From an uncultured Bacteroidales bacterium (GTDB lineage: Bacteria > Bacteroidota > Bacteroidia > Bacteroidales > UBA932), in assembly GCA_947177525.1 (NCBI GenBank), contig CAMWUW010000007.1, positions 1-57,274 on the forward strand: a stretch of 57,274 nucleotides of DNA, in the 5' to 3' direction. Below are positions 16,596 through 25,203 of this stretch, piece after piece (position 1 is the stretch's first letter; the number at the start of each line of letters is the position of its first letter). The notes beneath the pieces were generated by a model. The model did no database searches and had not been told where the DNA came from. It saw nothing but the letters and a program-made list of their open reading frames with translations. Both the position numbers and the translations under genes were made by a program.

Positions 16596-17780
16596 ATGAT
16601 GATGAAAGAAATTGATATATGTTCAGGGCAGGAGATAATCAGCCGGGTTGTATTCGGTGGCGGTGATTGCGGGGACGGCTTGCCGGCCTGTACACTTGCT
16701 GAGTATCTGAAGCCATACCCGGAAGTGTTTACTGTCATCGATGCGAATGTGGCTGAAAAGTCACCGGCCGCAAGCAGTGTCTGTGCTATGCTTAAAGAGA
16801 GGAATATTCAGTTATATGCTGTTGAAGCGACCGAACAGTCCAAGAATATGGAGACCGTGCTCGCTATATGCTCGTGGCTAATGGACTGCAATGCAGGCAG
16901 GGATGCGCTCGTGCTTGCAATAGGAGGGGGAATCACTACGGATATGGCAGGTTTTGCGGCATCGGTCTATAAGCGCGGAGTACGTTTCGCATATATTCCC
17001 ACTACCCTGCTTGCCCAGGTGGATGCGTCGGTCGGGGGAAAGACCGGAGTCAATTTTGAGCAGTACAAGAATATGCTCGGAGTCATCCGGCAGCCGGAGT
17101 TTACGTATGTCGATATCCGGCTTTTAGGTTCGTTGCCATATCGGGATTTTCTTTCCGGGGCGGCAGAGATGCTGAAGACTTTCATTATTGAGGATAACGG
17201 AAACTATGCGGGTGCAGTAGGGATGCTGAAAGAATTGCATTCGTCAGCATTGCAATTGTGCGGAAACCGGGATGGCGCGTTGGGGCAGTTGACATTGTCT
17301 GAAGTGATGATGAAAGCCGAAGCGGAATGGGGCATGCTGTCTCATCTTGTTGCGGAATCTATAAAGGTAAAGGCCGGTGTCGTGTCGCGCGACCAGTTTG
17401 AGGGCGGAGAAAGGCGCAAGCTGAATCTCGGGCATACTTTTGCCCATGCAATCGAGACCTTGGCCCGCAGGCAGGGTGATGACCTGACGCATGGTGAGGC
17501 GGTCGCCGTCGGAATTGTCATGGCTGCAAGGCTTGCCGGGCTTTGTCCTGACATTGCTCCGCTGCATGATTGTGCACTTGCAGCACGTCTGGAAGCGGAT
17601 TTCATGGCATGCGGACTGCCTGTGAAATGTCCGTATGACATACCAGGGATGGCGGAGGTCATGTCAAAGGACAAGAAGGCCGAAGGAGGCAAGGTTCACT
17701 TTGTGCTTCCATGCGCCGTCGGTGATGTTGGAATTGTTGACCTTTCTGTCGCTGAAGCCTGTGCCATGCTTAATAATTAA
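16596..17780 (+). CDS. aroB: 3-dehydroquinate synthase
   Basis: AroB converts DAHP to 3-dehydroquinate, the second step of the shikimate pathway, using NAD and a divalent metal. The chain of about 394 residues carries AIGGGITTDMAGFAAS (NAD site), IPTTLLAQVDASVGGKTGVN, LSGAAEMLK, and the metal-binding histidines in LNLGHTFAHAIE and THGEAV. I take the ATG at 16596. A TTG at 16578 is open in frame but unnecessary. It is the first gene of aroB-aroDA-aroC, 12 bases ahead of the next gene, so the three are likely cotranscribed. The family is usually about 350-390 residues, so length is normal. Confidence 0.95.
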   Translation: MMMKEIDICSGQEIISRVVFGGGDCGDGLPACTLAEYLKPYPEVFTVIDANVAEKSPAASSVCAMLKERNIQLYAVEATEQSKNMETVLAICSWLMDCNAGRDALVLAIGGGITTDMAGFAASVYKRGVRFAYIPTTLLAQVDASVGGKTGVNFEQYKNMLGVIRQPEFTYVDIRLLGSLPYRDFLSGAAEMLKTFIIEDNGNYAGAVGMLKELHSSALQLCGNRDGALGQLTLSEVMMKAEAEWGMLSHLVAESIKVKAGVVSRDQFEGGERRKLNLGHTFAHAIETLARRQGDDLTHGEAVAVGIVMAARLAGLCPDIAPLHDCALAARLEADFMACGLPVKCPYDIPGMAEVMSKDKKAEGGKVHFVLPCAVGDVGIVDLSVAEACAMLNN

Positions 17781-17792
17781 AAACATAAGAAT

Positions 17793-19988
17793 ATGATTTG
17801 TACAACTATACAGAACAAGAATCTGGAGCAGATACTTGATGCTCTTGCAACGTGTGAAATGGCGGAAATCCGTCTTGACAGATGTCCGCTCTCAATGGAA
17901 GACATTGACGTCTGCTTCTCTTCCGATGTGCCCTTGGTCGCCACGTGCCGGATTGGGGTGATTATGGAGAATGAACCGTCATTGCAGGTGGAGGGTATGG
18001 CGTCTCAGAGCCGTGAGATAAAGGCGGCCCAGATTGCCGAGAAACGCCTGTGCCGTGCAATAGAGGCAGGTGCGAGGTATGTGGATGTCGAGATTGAGGC
18101 CCCTAAGCAGATGTCCAAGAGAGTTCGTAATGCGGCCCATGAGAACGGTACGGTCTTCATAAGGTCGTTTCATGATTTTGAAGGTACGGGTTCGCTTGAT
18201 GAACTTAAGGAGATGGTGGAGAAATGCCGCTATCACGGGGCTGATGTCGTGAAAATTGTGACCATGGCGCATTCTCAGGAGGATGTGGACCGTGTAATGT
18301 CGCTTTATGACTGGTGCAGGGACAACAGGATGGTTGTCAATGGCAGGGCGGAAAGTCTCGGGGCCGGGAATCTTGCCGCATTCTGTATGGGGGATGCCGG
18401 GCGTCAGTCAAGGATTGATTGTCTGAAGCATGGTGCGCCTTATACATACGCTGCGCTTGACTCGGGAGAGGAAGCGTCACCGGGGCAATGGCCTGCTGCG
18501 GAGATGTCCGGGGCTGTATACGGTAATTTCCGGTTTATCGGAACTGATTGCGGGGCTTTGCATGCTGTCCGGGAGACATCTTCGGCATCTGCTGACGATG
18601 CAGAATCTGGTGACAGTCGTGAAAATTCAATTTTAGAGAATTCCGGGATAAGGATGCCTGCATCGAAGAGTTTTGCCCAGCGTGCCATAATTGCTGCCGC
18701 ACTTGCTGACGGAGTGTCACATTTGAGAGGATATACTCCATGCTCTGACAGCGATGCCGCTATAGAGGTCGCAAAGGCTTTGGGTGCGGAGGTTATTGTA
18801 AATTTATATGAAGACGGTACTTCCGTGCTGGAAATCAAAGGCGTGGCAGCCGCTCCAGGTTCAGTTGACATCACCGGCATGAATGTCTGTGAATCCGGAC
18901 TGCTGACACGTCTTATGATACCTCTGACAGCCCAGATTGCTGCCTCTGACGTTACGATAACGGGGGAGAAGACGCTGCTGAACAGGCCCATGAAAGGTGC
19001 GCGTGAGATGCTTGCAGGCTTCGGAGTACGACTGGACAGCTGTTCGGACGGTGCCTCTGATGCAGATTGCAGGGTGCCTCTGAAAGTCTGCGGAACACTT
19101 ACCGGCGGCAAGGCTGAAATTTCGGGGAAAAACGGTTCCCAGCTGATTTCAGGCCTTCTTATGGCCTTGCCTTTGGGCGAGAAGAATTCGACAGTGACTG
19201 TTGTCGAGCCTAAGAGCATCCCATATATGTTCATAACTCTCGATGTCCTGAAGCATTTCGGAATCAAAGTGCAGAATGAGATGTCCGGAGGACGCGACTT
19301 CTTCGAATCAGACGGCGACTGGTCCCTGTGTACGGAGATGACGTTCAAGATAAAGGCCGGGCAGAGGTACAGGGCAGCAGACTTTGACCTTGAGGGGGAC
19401 TGGAGTGCGGCCGCGAACTTCCTTGTGGCCGGAGCTGTATTCGGAAAGGCTGAGATACAGGGACTTGACACAACCTCATTGCAGGCTGACCTTTCAATCA
19501 TGGATATACTCATGGATGCCGGTGCGAGTCTTTCGCAGCTTGACGGAGACAAAGGGGCGGTCACTGTACAGCGCGCTCCGCTCTCGGCCTTTACGGTGGA
19601 CGCTTCCAATTGTCCTGACCTGTTTCCTATAGTTTCGGTGCTTGCCGCTTTCTGCCAGGGGACAAGCCGCATCGGAGGAATTGACCGTCTTGTGCATAAG
19701 GAAAGCGACAGGGGAAGGGCCATAGTTGAAATGCTGACTGCAATGGGAGTTCCGGTGCGTGTTGAAGATAATGTTCTTTGCATTGAGGGACAGTCTCTTG
19801 CGCAGCGGATTCTGTGCGGCAACCTGCTGAAGGGAGGCAGCTATACATCGTTGCATGACCACCGCATGGTGATGGCTCTAAAGGTTGCGGAGCTCGGGGC
19901 CGACAGTCCTGTCGTCATAGATGATGAAGCATGCGTGGCAAAGTCTTTCCCGGGATTCATGGAGAAATTTGAGGGCTTATGCCGTTAG
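17793..19988 (+). CDS. aroDA: Fused 3-dehydroquinate dehydratase (type I) and EPSP synthase
   Basis: One uninterrupted frame of 731 residues carries two shikimate enzymes. Residues 1 to about 222 are type I dehydroquinase: EIRLD, catalytic His in SFHDF (about 126) and Schiff-base Lys in VKIVTMA (about 153). A linker of about 60 residues rich in Ala, Ser, Asp and Glu follows. Residues about 285-728 are EPSP synthase: MPASKSFAQRAIIAAA, GEKTLLNRPMKG, NGSQLISGLLMALP, the Asp in CPDLFP, HKESDRGRA and LHDHRMVMA. Steps three and six of the pathway are thus physically joined, and shikimate dehydrogenase and kinase must be encoded elsewhere. The gene lies between aroB (12-base gap) and aroC. All key residues seem intact in both halves. 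Confidence 0.93.
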   Translation: MICTTIQNKNLEQILDALATCEMAEIRLDRCPLSMEDIDVCFSSDVPLVATCRIGVIMENEPSLQVEGMASQSREIKAAQIAEKRLCRAIEAGARYVDVEIEAPKQMSKRVRNAAHENGTVFIRSFHDFEGTGSLDELKEMVEKCRYHGADVVKIVTMAHSQEDVDRVMSLYDWCRDNRMVVNGRAESLGAGNLAAFCMGDAGRQSRIDCLKHGAPYTYAALDSGEEASPGQWPAAEMSGAVYGNFRFIGTDCGALHAVRETSSASADDAESGDSRENSILENSGIRMPASKSFAQRAIIAAALADGVSHLRGYTPCSDSDAAIEVAKALGAEVIVNLYEDGTSVLEIKGVAAAPGSVDITGMNVCESGLLTRLMIPLTAQIAASDVTITGEKTLLNRPMKGAREMLAGFGVRLDSCSDGASDADCRVPLKVCGTLTGGKAEISGKNGSQLISGLLMALPLGEKNSTVTVVEPKSIPYMFITLDVLKHFGIKVQNEMSGGRDFFESDGDWSLCTEMTFKIKAGQRYRAADFDLEGDWSAAANFLVAGAVFGKAEIQGLDTTSLQADLSIMDILMDAGASLSQLDGDKGAVTVQRAPLSAFTVDASNCPDLFPIVSVLAAFCQGTSRIGGIDRLVHKESDRGRAIVEMLTAMGVPVRVEDNVLCIEGQSLAQRILCGNLLKGGSYTSLHDHRMVMALKVAELGADSPVVIDDEACVAKSFPGFMEKFEGLCR

Positions 19989-20011
19989 GGAATAACATAT
20001 AATTGGGGTTT

Positions 20012-21115
20012 ATGAACAGTTTTGGAAGATATTTCAGGGTCTCTATTTTTGGTGAGTCCCATGGGCCTGCAATAGGGATTGTGATGGACGGTGTCCCGGC
20101 AGGCATACCTTTGTCAGAGGATGATTTTACTGAAGACATAGACCGCAGGAGGAGCGGTGGTGACGGCACGACTCCACGCCGTGAGCCTGACTGCCCGGAA
20201 ATCCTCAGCGGTGTCCATGATGGTTTCACCACAGGTGCTCCATTGACGGTGATTATCAAGAATGAAAATGCACATTCTTCTGATTATGATCTATTTAGAG
20301 ATATGCCGCGTCCAGGTCATGCAGACCGTGCCGCGTCTGTGAAATGGAACGGATATAATGACATGCGCGGAGGAGGACATTTTTCTGGCCGCCTGACCTT
20401 GCCTATTGTTGCGGCCGGTGTGGTTGCCAAGAAGATTCTATGCCGCAATGCAATGATTCCGATAAATGCACGCTGTATTGAGATAGGTGGAATTGACTTC
20501 AGCTCCGGCATGAAGATAATGTATATCTGTGATAACATTGAAGCATCAGAGCCCAGTGATACATGCCGGTTTGGACCATGTGAGGAGTGTCCGTCAAGGT
20601 CGGCAGTGGAAGTGCTTCCGATTCCTGTAATTGCTGCCATAGAACGGGCAATGGAGGCCGGTGACAGCCTTGGAGGAGTTGTTGAGTGTGTCGTGGAAGG
20701 GCTCCCTGCAGGACTCGGCGAACCTTTTTTCGATTCTGTGGAGTCTCTCATATCCCATGCCGTCTTTGCAATTCCCGGCGTACGTGGAATTGAGTTCGGG
20801 GACGGATTCCGGGCTTCAAAGATGAAAGGCTCGGAGCATAATGACCCGATAGGAAAAGACGGACTTCCGCAAAAGAACGGGGCCGGCGGTATCAACGGAG
20901 GCATTACGAATGGCGCACCTGTCGTGTTCCGTGTTGCCCTGAAACCGACGTCAAGCATCCGGAAGAAGCAGCATACGATGAATTTTGCCAAGGGTGAAAT
21001 GTCGGATTTATCTGTACCTGGCCGCCATGATTCATGTTTCGCCTTGCGTGCGCCGGTAGTTGTCGAGGCAATGACTGCCATCGTCCTTGCCGACCTTGTT
21101 CGGATGCCGATTTGA
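20012..21115 (+). CDS. aroC: Chorismate synthase
   Basis: AroC makes chorismate from EPSP with reduced FMN as cofactor, the last common step of aromatic synthesis. The 367-residue chain begins MNSFGRYFRVSIFGESHG and carries the family elements RPGHAD, MRGGGHFSGRLT and GINGGITNG, with the C-terminal RHDSCFALRAPVVVEAM. The ATG at 20012 is right. A TTG at 20003 is in frame but not needed. The gap to the aroDA stop is 23 bases, so it is probably the last gene of the aro operon. Confidence 0.96.
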   Translation: MNSFGRYFRVSIFGESHGPAIGIVMDGVPAGIPLSEDDFTEDIDRRRSGGDGTTPRREPDCPEILSGVHDGFTTGAPLTVIIKNENAHSSDYDLFRDMPRPGHADRAASVKWNGYNDMRGGGHFSGRLTLPIVAAGVVAKKILCRNAMIPINARCIEIGGIDFSSGMKIMYICDNIEASEPSDTCRFGPCEECPSRSAVEVLPIPVIAAIERAMEAGDSLGGVVECVVEGLPAGLGEPFFDSVESLISHAVFAIPGVRGIEFGDGFRASKMKGSEHNDPIGKDGLPQKNGAGGINGGITNGAPVVFRVALKPTSSIRKKQHTMNFAKGEMSDLSVPGRHDSCFALRAPVVVEAMTAIVLADLVRMPI

Positions 21116-21299
21116 AAATTTCAGACACATTTCGATGCCGGATAGCTGCCGTTCCAGTCCCACCATCTTCCGTCCACCGCGTACTGCTCCGTTGCATCCA
21201 GTCCCCGTATAGACCAGATGCTGCCAAATACAGTAAAATGCTGCCGAGTGCAGTTCGATGCGTGGTGTGTAATTTATTGTAAATTAGCTATTTCACTAT

Positions 21300-21329
21300 A
21301 ATCGCTGCCCCAAAAACGGGGCAGCGATT
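21300..21329. repeat. Perfect 12-bp hairpin, related to 120-149
   Basis: AATCGCTGCCCC and GGGGCAGCGATT surround AAAAAC. It is the perfect version of the hairpin at 120-149. It lies in the gene-free stretch 21116-21513 between aroC and the convergent DUF308 gene and could terminate either transcript. I see nothing else supportable in that stretch. Confidence 0.7.
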
Positions 21330-21513
21330 TACAGGAAATGGCTGAACATCAACAGTTTGTACGCCACGAATATTCTGCATTTGACGGCTCTGCAGTTAGC
21401 CAAGACCCGTTTTTGTCCTCAGTCATGCAGGCAGCTTCCGCAGACCTTGTCCAATGGAGAGACGTTATGACCTTTGGACCGCCATGAAACCGTATTTTTA
21501 CTGTTCCGGACAA

Positions 21514-22107
21514 TTAAATTCCGGACTGCTTGAAGAACTTGTGGATTTCCCTCATCCTTAGTGATTTATATATAAAGAGGCCTCCCATTACAATCAGAGA
21601 AATTCCGGTGATGACAATAACTGCCGATGTGCCGAAACGGAACGGGTTTATCAGCATAAGGACAGACAGTATCATAAGAATGACTCCTCCGGCAATTGCA
21701 TAGCCGCTTCCCTTTACCTTGAATGCCCTGAGATCGTTGCCGAAGCCAAGAATCATGAAACTGTGATAGAGCAGATACGCTCCGAGTATGACAGGCAGCA
21801 CCATAAGGGTAATTCCCGGATATACACAAAGGAAAATACCGATGCCAAGGTCAATTATGCCTCCTATGACAGAATAGCTTCTCAATGCAAAAAAGTTTCT
21901 GCTTGTTACGGCTACAACCAGTTCTGCAATTCCTGTGACAAGCATCAGTATTCCAAACATTACACTGAGCGTGACATAACTCTCTGCCGGTTTGCAGAAG
22001 ACAACTATGCCGCCTGCTGCCAAAAGCAGTCCTGCAAGCGTAAGAATCCACCAGTGCTTTACAACATTGCCGGTCTTCCCGGCCAATTTTTCAACAAAAT
22101 ATTCCAT
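21514..22107 (-). CDS. HdeD/DUF308 family membrane protein
   Basis: The 197-residue protein has six hydrophobic segments, the DUF308 (HdeD-like) pattern: paired helices each ending in a G-x-x-x-x-x-G turn (LLLAAGGIVVF, MFGILMLVTGIAEL, GGIIDLGIGIFL). HdeD is linked to acid resistance in enterobacteria, but the biochemical role is unknown and should not be carried over. The start at 22107 (MEYFVEK) is preferred over the ATG at 22116. It lies 78 bases downstream of the P-type ATPase stop on the opposite side of a shared gap, both on the minus strand, and the ATPase gene precedes it in transcription order, so cotranscription is possible. Confidence 0.85.
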   Translation of the reverse strand: MEYFVEKLAGKTGNVVKHWWILTLAGLLLAAGGIVVFCKPAESYVTLSVMFGILMLVTGIAELVVAVTSRNFFALRSYSVIGGIIDLGIGIFLCVYPGITLMVLPVILGAYLLYHSFMILGFGNDLRAFKVKGSGYAIAGGVILMILSVLMLINPFRFGTSAVIVITGISLIVMGGLFIYKSLRMREIHKFFKQSGI

Positions 22108-22185
22108 AATCAACAAATTTAAATTTTTAAAGGATGTTCCCTTTTTAAAAACTTCGAAGCGGTGAGCAATAAGGCAATAAGCATG

Positions 22186-24906
22186 CTAAACAAGTCTTTT
22201 TACGACTTTTGCCGCCAATTTAATCAGTTCGTTCAGAAACAGGGCAGACAACGACAGGCCAGCCACCTGAATCCATTGTACCGGACTGAGCACGGCAACC
22301 CTGAAAAGAATACGTACTTCCGGTACAAGAAGCACAACCAGCATCGTGGCCATGACAAAGGCAACGGACCACCACAGGAACTTATTGCTGAAAAGGTCAC
22401 AGAAAGCATTCCGCATTCCGCTCCTTATGCTGAAAATAAGACTCATCTGTGAAAAGGCAAGCGTTGCAAAAGTCATTGTGCGTGCCACTGAAAGAGCCTG
22501 TACCGATGCCGGGTCTTCAAATGAATTGACTCCAAGCCAATAGGCTGCCAAGGAAAGTCCTCCGATGAGCATTCCCTGAAACAGCACCTTCAGCGAGAAC
22601 CCTTTTGTCATTATCCCTTTTTGCGGGTCCGCAGGCCTGCGCCGCATTATTCCCTGTTCAGCCGGTTCGAAACTCATGGCCAGGGCCGGGAAACTGTCAG
22701 TCACAAGATTAATCCACAGAATATGCACCGGGAGAAGCGGAACAGCCATGTTGCAGATGACTGCCGTGAACAGGACAAGGATTTCCCCCAGATTCGTAGA
22801 CAGCATGAACTGTATGGATTTCATGAGATTGTCATAAATCCGTCTGCCTTCTCCGACTGCGGATACAATGGTCGCGAAATTGTCATCGGCCAGCACGACA
22901 TCTGCAGCCTCCTTTGCCACATCGGTTCCGGTCATTCCCATCGCCACGCCTATGTCGGCAAGTTTCAATGCCGGGGCGTCATTCACTCCGTCGCCTGTCA
23001 TCGCCACTACATTCCCGTTTTGCCTGTATGCCTTGACAATGCGGACCTTGTGCTCGGGAGCAACGCGTGCAAATACAGATACGGATGTAACTGTCTCCCT
23101 CAGCTGTTCTTCGGACATCCTGTCCACATCCGCTCCGGACAGTGCCTGTTCCATTCCGCTCATGATGCCGAGGGACCTGGCGGTCGCGCTTGCCGTAAGA
23201 ATATGGTCTCCTGTAATCATCACCGGCTTTATGCCAGCCTCCCGGCATTTTGAAACAGCTTCCCTTGCCTCAGGACGCGGAGGGTCAATCATGCCGGCCA
23301 TGCCGATGAAGACCAGATCTCTTTCCGCTGCCTCCGGCGTCATCTCCAAAGGCATGGTGACTGCCGCGGAATATCCTGCCGCCAGTACCCTGAGTGCATT
23401 GCCGGCCATCTCTGCATTCGCTTTTTTGGCCATCATGATGTCTTCATCCGTAATCGGACGCACACCGTTGGCATCCAGAATACGTGAACAGCATGACAAA
23501 AGTTCGTCAAGCCCTCCCTTTACTGCGGTCACGAAGCCGTTTGCCCCGGTACGGTGGATTGTCGTCATCAGCTTCCGCTCTGAATCAAACGGTATTTCCC
23601 CCTCACGCGGCATTTCGGATTCCATGCTTTCCTTGTCTATCCCGTATTTCTGTCCCAGGCGGACAAGTGCCGTTTCCGTGGGGTCTCCTACGACTTCCAC
23701 GGTCCCGTCCTCTCCTGACACTTCGGAATCATTGGCCAGGACGGCCGCCTGAATCAAAGCCGTCACGGCATCCGGAACCTCTTCTACGAATACCGGTGCG
23801 GACTGCACCTCCAGGCCTTCTTCCGCATCGTGAAGCTTGCCGGCGCAGTATATCCTTGTGACCGTCATCTTGTTTTGGGTCAGGGTCCCGGTCTTGTCCG
23901 AACAGATTACCGTCGTGCTTCCGAGAGTCTCCACCGACGGCAGATTCCTTACAATCGCATTTCTTTTGGCAAGCCTCTGCACACCGATGGCAAGCACAAT
24001 CGTGGATACCGCAGGCAGACCTTCCGGAATTGCCGCGGCAGCCAGTGAAACAGATGTCATGAACATCGTGAGCATGTCCTTTCCGTACATCATTCCGGCA
24101 GCGAACATGACAGCGCATATCGCCACGGCGGCAATCGCAAGGAATTTTCCCAGGCGGTCAAGCTTAATCTGCATAGGAGTCCTCATGTCCGGCACAGACT
24201 GGATCATGGCAGCGATTTTGCCGACTTCTGTGCCGCTGCCGACAGCTGTAACTATGCCTCTTCCGTGGCCATAGGTCACATTGCATGACGCGAATGCCAT
24301 ATTCGTCCTGTCTCCCGGAGGGACATCCTCCATGTCTTCGGCACCTTCTGCCGGCGCCGTACTTTTTTCTGCCGGTACGGATTCCCCCGTAAGGGCCGCC
24401 TCCTGTATCTTCAGGTTGACAGCCTCTATAAGCCTTATGTCCGCAGGCACGCTGTCTCCCGTTCCGACAATGACAATGTCCCCCTTTACAAGATTCCTTG
24501 TCTCTATGACCGAAATCCTGCCGTCACGCATTACTTTGCAGTGCGGCGAAGACATTTTCTCTAAAGCGTCAAGGGATTTTTCGGCCTTTGTTTCCTGCAG
24601 GACACCTATTATGGCATTTATGACAGTAATTCCAAGTATTATTATCACGTCCGTGAAGCCCTCCCCGTTTATGAATCCGACAATTCCGGATATTGCGGCC
24701 GCCGCAATGAGGACTATTATCATGAAACTTTTGAACTGGTTCAGAAATTTTACGGCTATCCCGGTGTGTTTCTTTTTCCCGAACTCATTCAGTCCGTCTT
24801 GTGCCAGTCTTTTTTCCGCCTCTTCAGAAGACAGTCCTGTTTCCGGATTGCATCCGTATTGTCTGCACACTTCTTCGGCAGGCAATCTGTAAGCATCATT
24901 CTTCAT
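22186..24906 (-). CDS. P-type calcium-type cation ATPase (P2A)
   Basis: A complete P-type ATPase of 906 residues from ATG 24906. The N-terminal cation-transporter motif (EAEKRLAQDGLNEF) and the actuator motif TGES in AALTGESVPAEK are present. So is the M4 ion site PEGLPAVSTIVLAIGVQRLAKRN, the phosphorylation motif CSDKTGTLTQNKMTV, and the hinge TGDGVNDAPALKLADIGVAMG. M6 reads NLVTDSFPALAMSFEP. The PEGLPA and NLVTD motifs point to the calcium (SERCA-like) subfamily, which pumps Ca2+ outward across the inner membrane using ATP. An upstream open region to 24993 is not needed. The gene lies on the minus strand before the DUF308 gene and is divergent from the SusC locus. Confidence 0.92.
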   Translation of the reverse strand: MKNDAYRLPAEEVCRQYGCNPETGLSSEEAEKRLAQDGLNEFGKKKHTGIAVKFLNQFKSFMIIVLIAAAAISGIVGFINGEGFTDVIIILGITVINAIIGVLQETKAEKSLDALEKMSSPHCKVMRDGRISVIETRNLVKGDIVIVGTGDSVPADIRLIEAVNLKIQEAALTGESVPAEKSTAPAEGAEDMEDVPPGDRTNMAFASCNVTYGHGRGIVTAVGSGTEVGKIAAMIQSVPDMRTPMQIKLDRLGKFLAIAAVAICAVMFAAGMMYGKDMLTMFMTSVSLAAAAIPEGLPAVSTIVLAIGVQRLAKRNAIVRNLPSVETLGSTTVICSDKTGTLTQNKMTVTRIYCAGKLHDAEEGLEVQSAPVFVEEVPDAVTALIQAAVLANDSEVSGEDGTVEVVGDPTETALVRLGQKYGIDKESMESEMPREGEIPFDSERKLMTTIHRTGANGFVTAVKGGLDELLSCCSRILDANGVRPITDEDIMMAKKANAEMAGNALRVLAAGYSAAVTMPLEMTPEAAERDLVFIGMAGMIDPPRPEAREAVSKCREAGIKPVMITGDHILTASATARSLGIMSGMEQALSGADVDRMSEEQLRETVTSVSVFARVAPEHKVRIVKAYRQNGNVVAMTGDGVNDAPALKLADIGVAMGMTGTDVAKEAADVVLADDNFATIVSAVGEGRRIYDNLMKSIQFMLSTNLGEILVLFTAVICNMAVPLLPVHILWINLVTDSFPALAMSFEPAEQGIMRRRPADPQKGIMTKGFSLKVLFQGMLIGGLSLAAYWLGVNSFEDPASVQALSVARTMTFATLAFSQMSLIFSIRSGMRNAFCDLFSNKFLWWSVAFVMATMLVVLLVPEVRILFRVAVLSPVQWIQVAGLSLSALFLNELIKLAAKVVKRLV

Positions 24907-25002
24907 AATCATCTGTAAATTCATCAAGCAGGGCTGCCATATTCCAAAAGACGTTCCAAGGCATCTCAGCCTCCTGTATATACATCCTCTCATCTTATAT
25001 TA

Positions 25003-25090
25003 TGTCCACTTTAGAAATAAGGGGTCTTTGGGTGTAATGTATTGGTAATCAATTGATATGCGTTGCGCATTTGTCCACTTTTGTCCACTT
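25003..25090. promoter_or_regulatory. Three TGTCCACTT direct repeats ahead of the SusC gene
   Basis: TGTCCACTT occurs at 25003-25011, 25072-25080 and 25082-25090. The last two are head to tail with a 10-base period (TTGTCCACTT twice). All lie upstream of the susC promoter and are in the same orientation, as expected for an activator site. Confidence 0.45.
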
Positions 25091-25109
25091 CTTTATATTT
25101 TCCGGAAAT

Positions 25110-25135
25110 TTTGAATAACGATTTTCATAATTTTG
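25110..25135 (+). promoter_or_regulatory. Candidate promoter of the first SusC operon
   Basis: TTTG at 25110-25113 and TAATTTTG at 25128-25135 fit the Bacteroidota promoter shape with a short 14-base spacer. The leader to the ATG at 25204 would be about 63 bases. Confidence 0.45.
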
Positions 25136-25203
25136 TTTCGGCAATTGCATACAGCATGAGCCATAACTGCACTGACCATTAATAACAATTAAATTAATAC
25201 CGT

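Noticed and set aside
18440..19822. 460-codon open frame antisense to aroDA
   Set aside because: Serine-rich composition typical of an antisense frame, opposite a gene with all family motifs.
22621..23253. 210-codon plus frame inside the P-type ATPase
   Set aside because: Antisense to the P and A domain coding sequence, histidine-rich shadow with no signature.
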